A DNA stretch of 35,482 nt. It comes from Hyphomicrobiales bacterium. Lineage in GTDB: Bacteria; Pseudomonadota; Alphaproteobacteria; Rhizobiales; Rhizobiaceae. The DNA lies in the NCBI GenBank assembly GCA_024225445.1, contig JAAEMP010000409.1:1-35482 (forward strand), written 5' to 3'. A program made the translations under genes and the position numbers. Of this stretch, positions 28,417 through 35,482 are shown in pieces (the stretch's first letter is position 1; the number at the start of each line of letters is the position of its first letter). The notes below the pieces were generated by a model that made no database searches, was not told where the DNA came from, and saw nothing but the letters and a program-made list of their open reading frames with translations.

Positions 28417-29379
28417 ATGCAACAATGCAACTTACAAACGATTAATATTACCAGAAACGCTGTGGGTCGAAAAACCAGAGAAATGCTGGTAATAGCGCTT
28501 TTGTTGGCGTGCTCTTTGGTCGCTGTTTTAACAACCGCCGGGATCATTACTTCTCTTGCTTTTGAAGCATTTCGGTTTTTTCAAGAAGTCTCCTTATTTG
28601 ATTTTCTGTTTGGATTGGAATGGAGTCCGCAAACGGCTCTGCGCTCTGATCAGGTTGGTTCATCAGGCTCTTTTGGGGCAATACCCCTAATCACCGGTAC
28701 ATTACTGATCAGCGCCATTGCTATGGCCGTTGCAACCCCTTTAGGACTTCTATCTGCTATCTATCTGGCAGAATATGCATCCAATCCTGCTCGAGCGATT
28801 ATAAAACCTTTGCTTGAATTGCTGGCCGGGATTCCAACTGTTGTTTACGGGTTTTTTGCAGCCCTGGTGATTGCTCCCATGCTCAGAAATACGGGGGAAA
28901 CTTTCGGCTTCGTCATTTCATCAGAGAGCGCACTGGCTGCGGGCCTTACCATGGGCGTTATGATTATTCCGCTTGTTTCCTCGCTTTCAGATGATGTCAT
29001 CAATGCCGTACCGCAAACCTTGCGTGATGCATCATATGGCCTTGGTGCAACTCAGGCCGAAACCATAAAGCAGGTTATTTTTCCGGCTGCCATTCCCGGC
29101 ATTGCTGGAAGTCTTTTGCTGGCAACCTCACGGGCAATTGGCGAGACCATGATTGTCGTTATGGCGGCGGGGCTCGCTGCTAATTTAACCGCCAATCCCT
29201 TCGAGGCTGTAACCACGGTAACGGTACAGATCGCGACCCTTTTAACAGGCGATCAGGAATTTGATAGTGCCAAGACCCTTTCAGCCTTTGCCCTTGGTCT
29301 GCTGCTATTTATTATCACACTATGTTTGAATGTGGTCTCGCTTAAAATCGTAGATCGATACAAGGAACAATATGACTGA
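28417..29379 (+). CDS. pstC: Phosphate ABC transporter permease PstC
   Basis: PstC (320 aa) is one of two membrane subunits of the Pst importer. Six membrane segments are visible, together with the ABC-permease EAA loop (LRDASYGLGATQAETIKQVIFPAAIPGI). The core reads GSFGAIPLITGTLLISAIAMAVATPLGLLSAIYLAEYAS. The length is that of E. coli PstC, while many rhizobial PstC proteins have a long N-terminal extension; here the short start MQQCNLQTINITRN is simply taken from the first in-frame ATG, with a weak ribosome site (GGG). The gene overlaps pstA by 8 bp. Confidence 0.95.
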   Translation: MQQCNLQTINITRNAVGRKTREMLVIALLLACSLVAVLTTAGIITSLAFEAFRFFQEVSLFDFLFGLEWSPQTALRSDQVGSSGSFGAIPLITGTLLISAIAMAVATPLGLLSAIYLAEYASNPARAIIKPLLELLAGIPTVVYGFFAALVIAPMLRNTGETFGFVISSESALAAGLTMGVMIIPLVSSLSDDVINAVPQTLRDASYGLGATQAETIKQVIFPAAIPGIAGSLLLATSRAIGETMIVVMAAGLAANLTANPFEAVTTVTVQIATLLTGDQEFDSAKTLSAFALGLLLFIITLCLNVVSLKIVDRYKEQYD

Positions 29380-30631
29380 TCATATCGACATCATTTCCGT
29401 TGACGGATCAGCACGGCATCGCGCCCAAAAAAGATTCAAGTCATACGGACTTCTGGCAATAGGCCTTTCACTTACCTTTTTATTTATAATGGTGGGTTCC
29501 ATTGTATTGCGCGGGAGCTCGGCTTTTAAGCAATCCTTTGTGCAGATAAAGATTGAGTTGTCTGCGGATGCAATTGATGCAGACAATATCAAAAGAGTAA
29601 GATTTGGGAAGTTATTAAAACAATCCCTCCGTAACAAATTTCCGGAAGCAACCTCCCGTAAAGACAAGAAACAACTTTATAAACTTGTTAGCCCTACAGC
29701 AGAGTATTCAGTTCGTAAACAAGTTGAGGCAAATCCAACACTCATTGGCACTTCTGCAAAACTATGGGTGCGCACTTCAAGCGACGTCGATATGTATCTG
29801 AAAGGGTATGTGGATGCCAATCTTGATGAAAGCAAGCGGCGTTTGAGCGATCTGCAACTTGAGTGGATTTCTCTTCTACAACGCGAAAATAAAATTGAGA
29901 GCCGGTTTAATACAAAATTCTTCACTGGAGGCGATTCACGTGAGCCCGAGCAAGCTGGAGTTTTAGGTGCTGTAATAGGCTCTGCTCTCAGCCTGCTTGT
30001 ATGTTTTATGCTATCTTTTCCGCTTGGCGTTCTAGCGGCTGTTTACCTCGAAGAATTTGCTCCCAAAAATAGACTTAGTCGAATCATTGAAGTTAATATC
30101 AACAATCTGGCAGCAGTTCCTTCTATTGTATTTGGCTTGCTCGGATTGGCAATTTTCTTAAATTTCTTTGGCTTACCCAGGTCTACGCCCATGGTGGGTG
30201 GTATGGTTCTTGCGCTCATGACATTACCAACCATCATCATTGCATCACGGACGTCCGTTCGTGCTGTGCCTTCTTCTATACGAGAAGCGGCAATGGGCAT
30301 TGGCGCGAACAAAGTACAGACAACCTTTCATCATGTAGTGCCGCTTGCCATGCCCGGAATGTTAACCGGGTCCATTATCGGCATGGCTCAGGCATTGGGC
30401 GAAACAGCCCCCCTTTTGATGATCGGTATGGTTGCCTTCATCGTCGATGTACCGCAAGGCATAACCGATGCGGCTACAGCATTGCCGGTTCAGATATTTT
30501 TGTGGGCTGATAGTCCGGAACGCGGGTTTTTGGAAAAAACTTCGGCTGCAATCATGGTATTACTAGCGTTTTTGATTGTCATGAACCTCGTTGCCATCAT
30601 ATTGAGGCGGCGCTTTGAGCAGCGTTGGTAG
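29372..30631 (+). CDS. pstA: Phosphate ABC transporter permease PstA (long alphaproteobacterial form)
   Basis: PstA (419 aa) is the second membrane subunit of the phosphate importer. One N-terminal membrane segment (about 25-50) is followed by a long hydrophilic periplasmic region (about 50-195), the feature of alphaproteobacterial PstA. Five membrane segments then follow with VYLEEFAPKNRLSRIIEVNINNLAAVPSIVFGLLGL and the EAA loop SIREAAMGIGANKVQTTFHHVVPLAMPG. The 8-bp overlap with pstC implies coupled translation. Confidence 0.95.
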   Translation: MTDHIDIISVDGSARHRAQKRFKSYGLLAIGLSLTFLFIMVGSIVLRGSSAFKQSFVQIKIELSADAIDADNIKRVRFGKLLKQSLRNKFPEATSRKDKKQLYKLVSPTAEYSVRKQVEANPTLIGTSAKLWVRTSSDVDMYLKGYVDANLDESKRRLSDLQLEWISLLQRENKIESRFNTKFFTGGDSREPEQAGVLGAVIGSALSLLVCFMLSFPLGVLAAVYLEEFAPKNRLSRIIEVNINNLAAVPSIVFGLLGLAIFLNFFGLPRSTPMVGGMVLALMTLPTIIIASRTSVRAVPSSIREAAMGIGANKVQTTFHHVVPLAMPGMLTGSIIGMAQALGETAPLLMIGMVAFIVDVPQGITDAATALPVQIFLWADSPERGFLEKTSAAIMVLLAFLIVMNLVAIILRRRFEQRW

Positions 30632-30640
30632 GGACATAAA

Positions 30641-31441
30641 GTGAAAAGTATTGCAATGATAGAGAATAACGATTTTGCACCTGAAAATACAATTATCAGC
30701 TCAAAGAATGTTGACGTCTTTTATGGCGATAAACAAGCGCTCTTTGATATAAACCTGAATGTTGCAGAAAACTCTGTTACCGCTCTTATTGGTCCTTCCG
30801 GGTGTGGTAAAAGTACATTATTGCGCTGCTTTAACCGAATGAATGATGTGATACCAATTTGCCGCGTGGATGGCTCCATTACTTTGGGTGGGCAGGATAT
30901 TCATGCACCAAATGTTGATGTTGTATCCCTTCGCCAGAAAGTGGGAATGGTATTTCAAAAACCAAATCCCTTTCCAAAATCAATCTATGACAATATCGCT
31001 TATGGTCCACGAATTCATGGTATGACTGCTTCAAAAGCTGAGTTGGATGAAATTGTAGAAGAGAGCTTGAAACGGGCCGGTTTATGGAATGAAGTAATGG
31101 ACCGATTGGATAAACCAGGTACTGGGCTTTCTGGCGGTCAGCAGCAAAGGTTATGTATTGCGCGGGCAATTGCCGTCAAACCAAAAGTCATTCTGATGGA
31201 TGAACCATGTTCTGCTCTTGATCCGATTGCCACAGCGACGGTAGAAGAACTCATCGATGAATTGCGTGAGCGCTTTACAATTATAATTGTGACCCATTCG
31301 ATGCAGCAGGCCGCTCGCGTTTCCATGCACACCGCATTTTTTCACTTGGGTAATCTTGTGGAACATGGGGCAACATCAGATATTTTCACAGCACCCAAAG
31401 ATGAACGTACCCAGAATTATATTACCGGGCGTATTGGCTAA
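30641..31441 (+). CDS. pstB: Phosphate ABC transporter ATP-binding protein PstB
   Basis: PstB (266 aa) is the ATPase of the phosphate importer. The Walker [10 protein letters not shown], the Q-loop VFQKPNPFP, the signature [16 protein letters not shown], the Walker [14 protein letters not shown] and the switch His in [10 protein letters not shown] are all intact. The start is GTG at 30641 because AGGGA lies six bases upstream; the ATG at 30656 has no ribosome site. It begins 9 bp after pstA and ends 17 bp before phoU. Confidence 0.97.
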   Translation: MKSIAMIENNDFAPENTIISSKNVDVFYGDKQALFDINLNVAENSVTALIGPSGCGKSTLLRCFNRMNDVIPICRVDGSITLGGQDIHAPNVDVVSLRQKVGMVFQKPNPFPKSIYDNIAYGPRIHGMTASKAELDEIVEESLKRAGLWNEVMDRLDKPGTGLSGGQQQRLCIARAIAVKPKVILMDEPCSALDPIATATVEELIDELRERFTIIIVTHSMQQAARVSMHTAFFHLGNLVEHGATSDIFTAPKDERTQNYITGRIG

Positions 31442-31458
31442 TTGGCAGGATATGTACA

Positions 31459-32187
31459 ATGGAAAATGAGCATATTGTAAAATCGTATGATGAAGAACTT
31501 ACCCAGATTGAAAACATGACTCTTGTAATGGGAGGTTTGGTTGAAACACAAATCTTGGAGTCAGTCACCGCTCTTTGTAATCATGATCAAAAGCTTGCTG
31601 AAAAGGTTCGGGTGGATGACAAGGCAGTTGATGTTCTGGAAAGTCAAATTAATGATTTAACATTACGAACACTTGCGCTGCGCCAACCCTTGGCAATGGA
31701 TTTGCGCAGTGTAATTTGTGCCTTGAAGATCTCATCAAATTTGGAACGCATTGGTGATTACGCTAAAAACATTTCAAAACGTACTCAGGTATTGGCTGAT
31801 ATTAGAAGCGTTGGAACTGCCGAGCGAACCATCAAGCGTATGGGAGAAATGGTTCGAAAAATGGTTACGGATGTCCTAAATGCTTACATCAACAAAGATC
31901 TGGCAATAGCTGACGAAATTCTCCTTTGCGATGAGGAAGTCGATTATATTCATAACACGCTGTTTCGTGAGTTACTGACCTATATGATGGAAAATCCAGG
32001 CAATATTACCCTGTGTATGCATTTGTTGTTCATTGCCAGAAACCTTGAACGTATGGGTGATCATGCAACATGCATAGCAGAACAGGTTCATTATGTTGTG
32101 ACTGGTTCAGTGCCCGAAGAAAACAGGCCGAAAGCTGATAAAACCAGTCAAATGATTGTAGAAGAAAATTGTGAGAGCAAGGAATAG
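31459..32187 (+). CDS. phoU: Phosphate signalling protein PhoU
   Basis: PhoU (242 aa) links Pst transport activity to PhoR and restrains uptake. The two three-helix repeats each carry a metal-binding motif: ERIGDYAKNI and ERMGDHATCIAEQVHYVVTG. It begins MENEHIVKSYDEEL and includes LRSVICALKISSNLERIGD. It sits between pstB and a truncated phoB that starts 2 bp downstream. The absence of an adjacent phoR and intact phoB means its signalling partners must be encoded elsewhere. Confidence 0.96.
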   Translation: MENEHIVKSYDEELTQIENMTLVMGGLVETQILESVTALCNHDQKLAEKVRVDDKAVDVLESQINDLTLRTLALRQPLAMDLRSVICALKISSNLERIGDYAKNISKRTQVLADIRSVGTAERTIKRMGEMVRKMVTDVLNAYINKDLAIADEILLCDEEVDYIHNTLFRELLTYMMENPGNITLCMHLLFIARNLERMGDHATCIAEQVHYVVTGSVPEENRPKADKTSQMIVEENCESKE

Positions 32188-32189
32188 TC

Positions 32190-32417
32190 GTGGTTAAATC
32201 GCGTGGGATAAAAGTTTCAATTATCGAAGACGAGCCGGCGCAAATGGAACTTCTCTCCTATAATCTGGATAAAGAAGGGTATCGGATCTTTGCAACTAGT
32301 GACGGAGAGGAAGGATTGCTAATTGTAAAAGAAGAACTTCCGGAATTGACTATTTTAGACTGGATGCTGAGCTACTCCCCAATGTTTAGAGTATTCGGCT
32401 CAGCTTTTTTTTGCTAA
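32190..32417 (+). pseudogene. phoB: phoB response regulator, truncated after the phospho-acceptor strand
   Basis: The first 60 codons match PhoB: VSIIEDEPAQMELLSYNLDKEGY with the acidic pocket, then ELPELTILDWML with the phospho-acceptor Asp. PhoB normally continues with PNVSG-type sequence; here it switches after the Leu codon at about 32368 to SYSPMFRVFGSAFFC and stops. The rest of the receiver domain and the whole DNA-binding domain (about 165 residues) are missing. The GTG start is 2 bp after phoU, as in intact operons. The junction coincides with a hairpin plus T-run. Confidence 0.85.
32366..32412 (+). terminator. Strong terminator-like hairpin on the phoB breakpoint
   Basis: GCTGAGC-TACTC pairs with GAGTA-(TTCG)-GCTCAGC, giving 7 plus 5 bp of stem with a 4-base bulge and an 11-base loop (32366-32404). 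Eight Ts follow at 32405-32412. On the plus strand it would terminate the pst transcript before the histidine kinase. It could alternatively be the end of a mobile element; I do not recognise its sequence. Confidence 0.65.
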
Positions 32418-32501
32418 TTGTTGTGAATCAGGCAACCATCACGTAGTGTTTCAGTACACGCAGAACTATCGCGCTCACCGTTTCGATCGGAAGGAAGGCA
32501 A

Positions 32502-34061
32502 ATGAAGATCACACATTTTGTTCACGGAATTGCAGCAACCTTTTTGCTGCTCACGCTGGGCGGTGTAGCTGTCGCCTTGTGGATTTCGAATAGCGCCAAA
32601 TTCCATGACCAGCGGACCACTCATGCCCACAGATCATACGAATTGCACCTGCAACTCAAATCCAATATCTTCCAGCTATTCAAACAATACGGCGATGCGA
32701 TATTGATGGGCAACCAGAATAATGATACCGGAGAGGCCCAACTCATAGACGTGATCCAACAGAATATTTCTGATATCCGCGCAGTAATCGGCGATGAAAT
32801 CGAATTGGTTGGAGATGAGGAGGTTAATGAACTGGAGCGGCTCGCCAATATCGAGGCGAAAACCCGCGAATTCATTGCCGAATTGCGGTCTCATGACTCC
32901 AGCCAGCCAGACAACATGATCTCGCGTGACTGGCAGAAACTGTCCGAGATCCTCAACAGCGATATTGACCACAATTTGAGCACCATGATCAATACCGCTC
33001 TGAACCACGAACTGAAGGAGTCGAATGATGCAGGTGCAAAATCAGCGGCACATCTTGTTCGCGTACAACGCATTGCCTTCGGGTTCGCAATTATGGCGAT
33101 CCTCATAGCATTATTGGTTTTCTGGGTGTTCCAACGTCATGTTTCCCGCCCGCTCACCCTGCTTAGGAGGGCTACAAACAAACTCTCCGAGGGTGAATTT
33201 GATACAACTATCAGAATTCCGGGCCAAACAGAAATTGCCAAGATCAGTCAGGTGTTGGAGAAAATGGCGGAAAAGGTGCGTGGAAATACCCAAAGTCTAA
33301 CCGACCAGAACATGGAACTGGAGAAGGCAGTTCGATCGCGAACCGAGGAATTGCAACGAATGATCGACGAAGCAAAAACCTCGGAAGCTAACCGGCGTCG
33401 GCTCCTTGCTGATGTCAGCCACGAGTTGCGCACCCCATTGACAATCATACAGGGTGAAAGCGACATTGCGCTGCGCGGCCAGGAAAAATCACCTGAGGAA
33501 TACCGCGAAGCCCTGAAGCGCACCCATGATGCTGCTACCCATACCGCACAACTTGTTAACGACTTGCTGTTCATTTCCCGGCAGGAAACTGGGGCAGTAA
33601 GGCTGGAAATGGAGGAATTTGATCTGCATTTGCTGATCGATGATACGCTTAATATGGTTAATGCAGACGTGATATTCGAAACCAGCACATCGCCCACAAC
33701 AATCAATGCAGACCGTGTGCGTCTTCGCCAGGGCCTCATAGCCCTGTTGCAAAATGCTCAGTTTCACGGTGGCGGCGCTGCGCGTGTTTCGCTGGATCGA
33801 ACACCGTCAGGCTATCGGATAACTGTCGAGGATAAAGGTCCAGGAATGACCGATGCCGAGAGGGAGCATGCTTTCGAGCGGTTCTTCAGAGGTTCAAATG
33901 CATCCCATGCCTATTCCGAAGGAACCGGGCTTGGACTGCCGGTGGTTCTCGCCATTGCCAAGGCGCATGGCGGTACTGCTCGTCTGGAAAATGCCCATGG
34001 CGGTGGAACACTGGCTGTGATTGAATTACCCAAACAGTCGCATCTTAAGGCGGTTTCATGA
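32502..34061 (+). CDS. Sensor histidine kinase with HAMP domain
   Basis: This 519-aa protein is a membrane sensor kinase. TM1 is at about 7-28, a helical periplasmic sensor at about 30-190, TM2 at 191-211, HAMP at about 211-263, a coiled coil at about 265-298, and the H-box ADVSHELRTPL has His307. The catalytic domain has an N-box-like LLQNAQFHG (415-423), VEDKGPGM (442-449), FERFFRG and the GTGLGLPV lid (474-481). AAGGAAGG precedes the ATG. Its stop overlaps the next gene by 4 bp, so the two form a cognate pair. It is not a PhoR: it lacks a PAS domain and has a large periplasmic domain. The signal is unknown. Confidence 0.93.
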   Translation: MKITHFVHGIAATFLLLTLGGVAVALWISNSAKFHDQRTTHAHRSYELHLQLKSNIFQLFKQYGDAILMGNQNNDTGEAQLIDVIQQNISDIRAVIGDEIELVGDEEVNELERLANIEAKTREFIAELRSHDSSQPDNMISRDWQKLSEILNSDIDHNLSTMINTALNHELKESNDAGAKSAAHLVRVQRIAFGFAIMAILIALLVFWVFQRHVSRPLTLLRRATNKLSEGEFDTTIRIPGQTEIAKISQVLEKMAEKVRGNTQSLTDQNMELEKAVRSRTEELQRMIDEAKTSEANRRRLLADVSHELRTPLTIIQGESDIALRGQEKSPEEYREALKRTHDAATHTAQLVNDLLFISRQETGAVRLEMEEFDLHLLIDDTLNMVNADVIFETSTSPTTINADRVRLRQGLIALLQNAQFHGGGAARVSLDRTPSGYRITVEDKGPGMTDAEREHAFERFFRGSNASHAYSEGTGLGLPVVLAIAKAHGGTARLENAHGGGTLAVIELPKQSHLKAVS

Positions 34062-34729
34062 ATATACTTTTGGTTGAAGACGAAATGCGTGTGGCCGATT
34101 TCATCCGTCGTGGGCTGAAATCCGAAGGCTGGCCGACTGAACATGCACCCGATGGTGAAACTGCGCTTGAGCTATTGCGGGACCAAAATTACGATGTGAT
34201 CGTACTCGACCTGATGCTCCCCGGCATTTCCGGCCTTGATGTATGCCAAAAAATGCGGGCACGTAAAAATTTTACGCCAGTGTTGATGTTGACAGCGCTT
34301 GACAGCACCGATGAACGAATTGCGGGCCTGCGCCTTGGCGCCGACGACTATTTGCCAAAACCGTTTGACTTCGAAGAATTGCTGGCACGAATTCACGCAC
34401 TCCATCGCAGATCAATTGCCTTTCAAAGCGGTACGTCCGGCGATCATTTGTCTTTTCGGGGGCTGGCCCTTAAATGTGACTCAATGCAGACTTTTGTCGA
34501 CGGGAAGGAGATTTACCTATCAACTACCGAACTCGACCTGCTGACATTATTCCTTTCCAACCCAGACAAACTTCTTAGTCGGGAACGCATTTTGAACGCC
34601 GTTTGGGGAACGCAGGAAGATCCATTGACCAATGTTGTCGATGTATATGTCGGGCGTCTTCGTAAAAAAATTGGTCAGTACGGCAATCATATTTCAACCG
34701 TTCGTGGTGCCGGATATCGCTTTGGCTGA
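34058..34729 (+). CDS. OmpR/PhoB-family response regulator
   Basis: This 223-aa regulator has a receiver domain (about 1-115) with the acidic pair Asp8/Glu9, the phospho-acceptor Asp51 (VLDLMLPG), Thr79 and Lys101 (LPKPFD). A winged-helix DNA-binding domain follows, with LSTTELDLLTLFLSNPDKLLSRERIL and the C-terminal VDVYVGRLRKKIG and TVRGAGYRFG. The start overlaps the kinase stop (ATGA). It is closest in type to QseB/TctD/CusR-like regulators, not PhoB itself. Targets are unknown; the permease-kinase genes or the joined pst genes are candidates by proximity. Confidence 0.94.
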   Translation: MNILLVEDEMRVADFIRRGLKSEGWPTEHAPDGETALELLRDQNYDVIVLDLMLPGISGLDVCQKMRARKNFTPVLMLTALDSTDERIAGLRLGADDYLPKPFDFEELLARIHALHRRSIAFQSGTSGDHLSFRGLALKCDSMQTFVDGKEIYLSTTELDLLTLFLSNPDKLLSRERILNAVWGTQEDPLTNVVDVYVGRLRKKIGQYGNHISTVRGAGYRFG

Positions 34730-34745
34730 CATGATTGCTGCTTGT

Positions 34746-35135
34746 ATGAGCGATAAACGCGATCAGGCCAGCATCACCTTACATGCAAAACACACCACAC
34801 TACAGATGAACAGAGTTCAAATGGCCTGGTACACCGTCGTCAAAACAATCAAAAAACAGCAATATCTCTACCGACAACGAACCTTTCGCGTCGGCGGTAA
34901 GGTGCGAACTGAGAGTAAGTACATTGGCGTAGTGAGCTCTGGAGCGTCCGATGGGGTTGTCAGTGTCACAAGCTATGATGAGATCGAGGCACAAGCGATT
35001 TCAATCAAAGATAACGCTACAACGAGCCATCCGGACGCGGTGATGATTGGTGATGAGGTGCGAACACTGGTAAGCGCCCAGATGGTCATTCACCCTCAAC
35101 GTAATTCCAAGGCAGCAACTCGTCAATCCGGTTGA
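34746..35135 (+). pseudogene. Unrecognised ORF truncated by an IS66 end
   Basis: I do not recognise this protein. The readable part has HAKHTTLQMNRVQMAWYTVVKTIKKQQYLYRQRTFRVGGKVRTESKYIGV-like content, rich in Arg and Tyr, similar in style to proteins found on plasmids and integrative elements (impression, not a search). The frame extends upstream into the regulator gene, and the start at 34746 is uncertain with no ribosome site. From 35070 onward the coding sequence is the IS66 terminus, so the natural C-terminus is lost. Confidence 0.4.
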
Positions 35136-35238
35136 TCTTGTGATCTGCAATACGGCTGAGAACATCTGTGAGCCAAGTCTGCGGACCAACGCCGTTAAGT
35201 TTGGCAGTCTCAATCAGAGTAAAGGCAATGGCCATAGC
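35070..35238 (-). mobile_element. IS66-family element remnant: terminal end and tnpC tail
   Basis: On the minus strand the last 50 codons of an IS66 TnpC transposase are present (35086-35238): [41 protein letters not shown], then stop. Sixteen bases further on, the sequence ends with GTAAGCG (read inward from 35070), the typical IS66 terminus. Everything upstream in tnpC is missing and replaced by the ATPase/TOPRIM-like gene fragment. Confidence 0.85.
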
Positions 35239-35482
35239 TTTATCGTAAACACTATCGATCAGGTCGTGCGCCGATACTTCGTGTTCATTCATCGATTGGA
35301 TATCACCAGCAACACACGGATATACAGAGATGCGTCGCTAGGAACTACGAACCGCGGCCTGCAAAATACGCTCGTCGTCCTCTCCTTCTACGATCAGCGG
35401 TGGCTTTTCGTTGAAAATATTTGAAAGTGGATGGGCGCCAAACATTAGCAAGACCGATCGCATCGGTTTATCAACCGATCGA
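35239..35482 (-). pseudogene. Fragment of an ATPase/TOPRIM-like gene, broken by a stop and fused to IS66
   Basis: From the window edge the minus strand reads MFGAHPLSNIFNEKPPLIVEGEDDERILQAAVRSS, then an in-frame TAG (35338-35340), then [32 protein letters not shown]. After that it runs without frameshift into the tnpC tail. PLIVEGEDDE resembles the TOPRIM start seen in OLD-like nucleases attached to AAA ATPases, which is a family-level guess. The upstream part is beyond the window. The gene is dead on two counts: the stop codon and the fusion. Confidence 0.5.

Overview
This window looks like chromosome from an alphaproteobacterium, most likely of the Hyphomicrobiales (Rhizobiales) type. The evidence is the gene order and the proteins. 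The ribosomal super-operon has adk between secY and rpsM, no rpsD or rpmJ, RpoA is 336 residues with an alphaproteobacterial C-terminus, EF-Tu is 391 residues, rplQ is followed by a Do-family protease, and PstA has the long rhizobial form. The genus cannot be fixed from the sequence alone.

Region 1 (1-19607, all minus strand) is the translation super-operon read right to left: rpsL-rpsG-fusA-tuf, then rpsJ to rpsQ (S10), rplN to secY (spc), adk, and rpsM-rpsK-rpoA-rplQ (alpha), followed by the 5' part of a DegP/Do protease cut by the window edge. Genes are tightly packed, with several start/stop overlaps. Three hairpins with T-tracts fall at the logical joints: after tuf, after adk and after rplQ. 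A sigma70-like promoter lies upstream of rpsL.

Region 2 (about 19.6-22.7 kb) has a PLP-dependent threonine/serine dehydratase-like gene with its own promoter, converging on an nnrS gene. An Fnr/FixK-type inverted repeat lies upstream of nnrS.

Region 3 (about 22.75-24.1 kb) is a scrapyard: decayed tnpA and tnpB of an IS66-family element, a 27-codon scrap of a histidine-kinase H-box whose phospho-acceptor His has become Arg, and one small intact ORF.

Region 4 (24.1-34.7 kb, all plus strand) is a mosaic. A GC-richer pair (SLC13/DASS-like permease and glycerate kinase) runs with only 27 bp spacing into an AT-richer pstS-pstC-pstA-pstB-phoU block. That block ends in a phoB cut off after its phospho-acceptor region. 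A hairpin plus eight Ts sits on the cut, and then comes a complete histidine kinase/OmpR-type regulator pair. The phoR expected ahead of pstS is absent.

Region 5 (34.7 kb to the end) holds an unrecognised ORF truncated by an IS66 terminus (GTAAGCG at 35070), the tail of an IS66 tnpC, and a broken ATPase/TOPRIM-like gene joined in frame to that tail. IS66 debris in opposite orientations therefore brackets about 12 kb containing the permease, kinase, Pst and two-component genes. The likely reading is a rearranged accessory segment that joined phosphate uptake, a putative organic-acid/glycerate module and a two-component system into one transcriptional direction. Functional coupling between them is inference.
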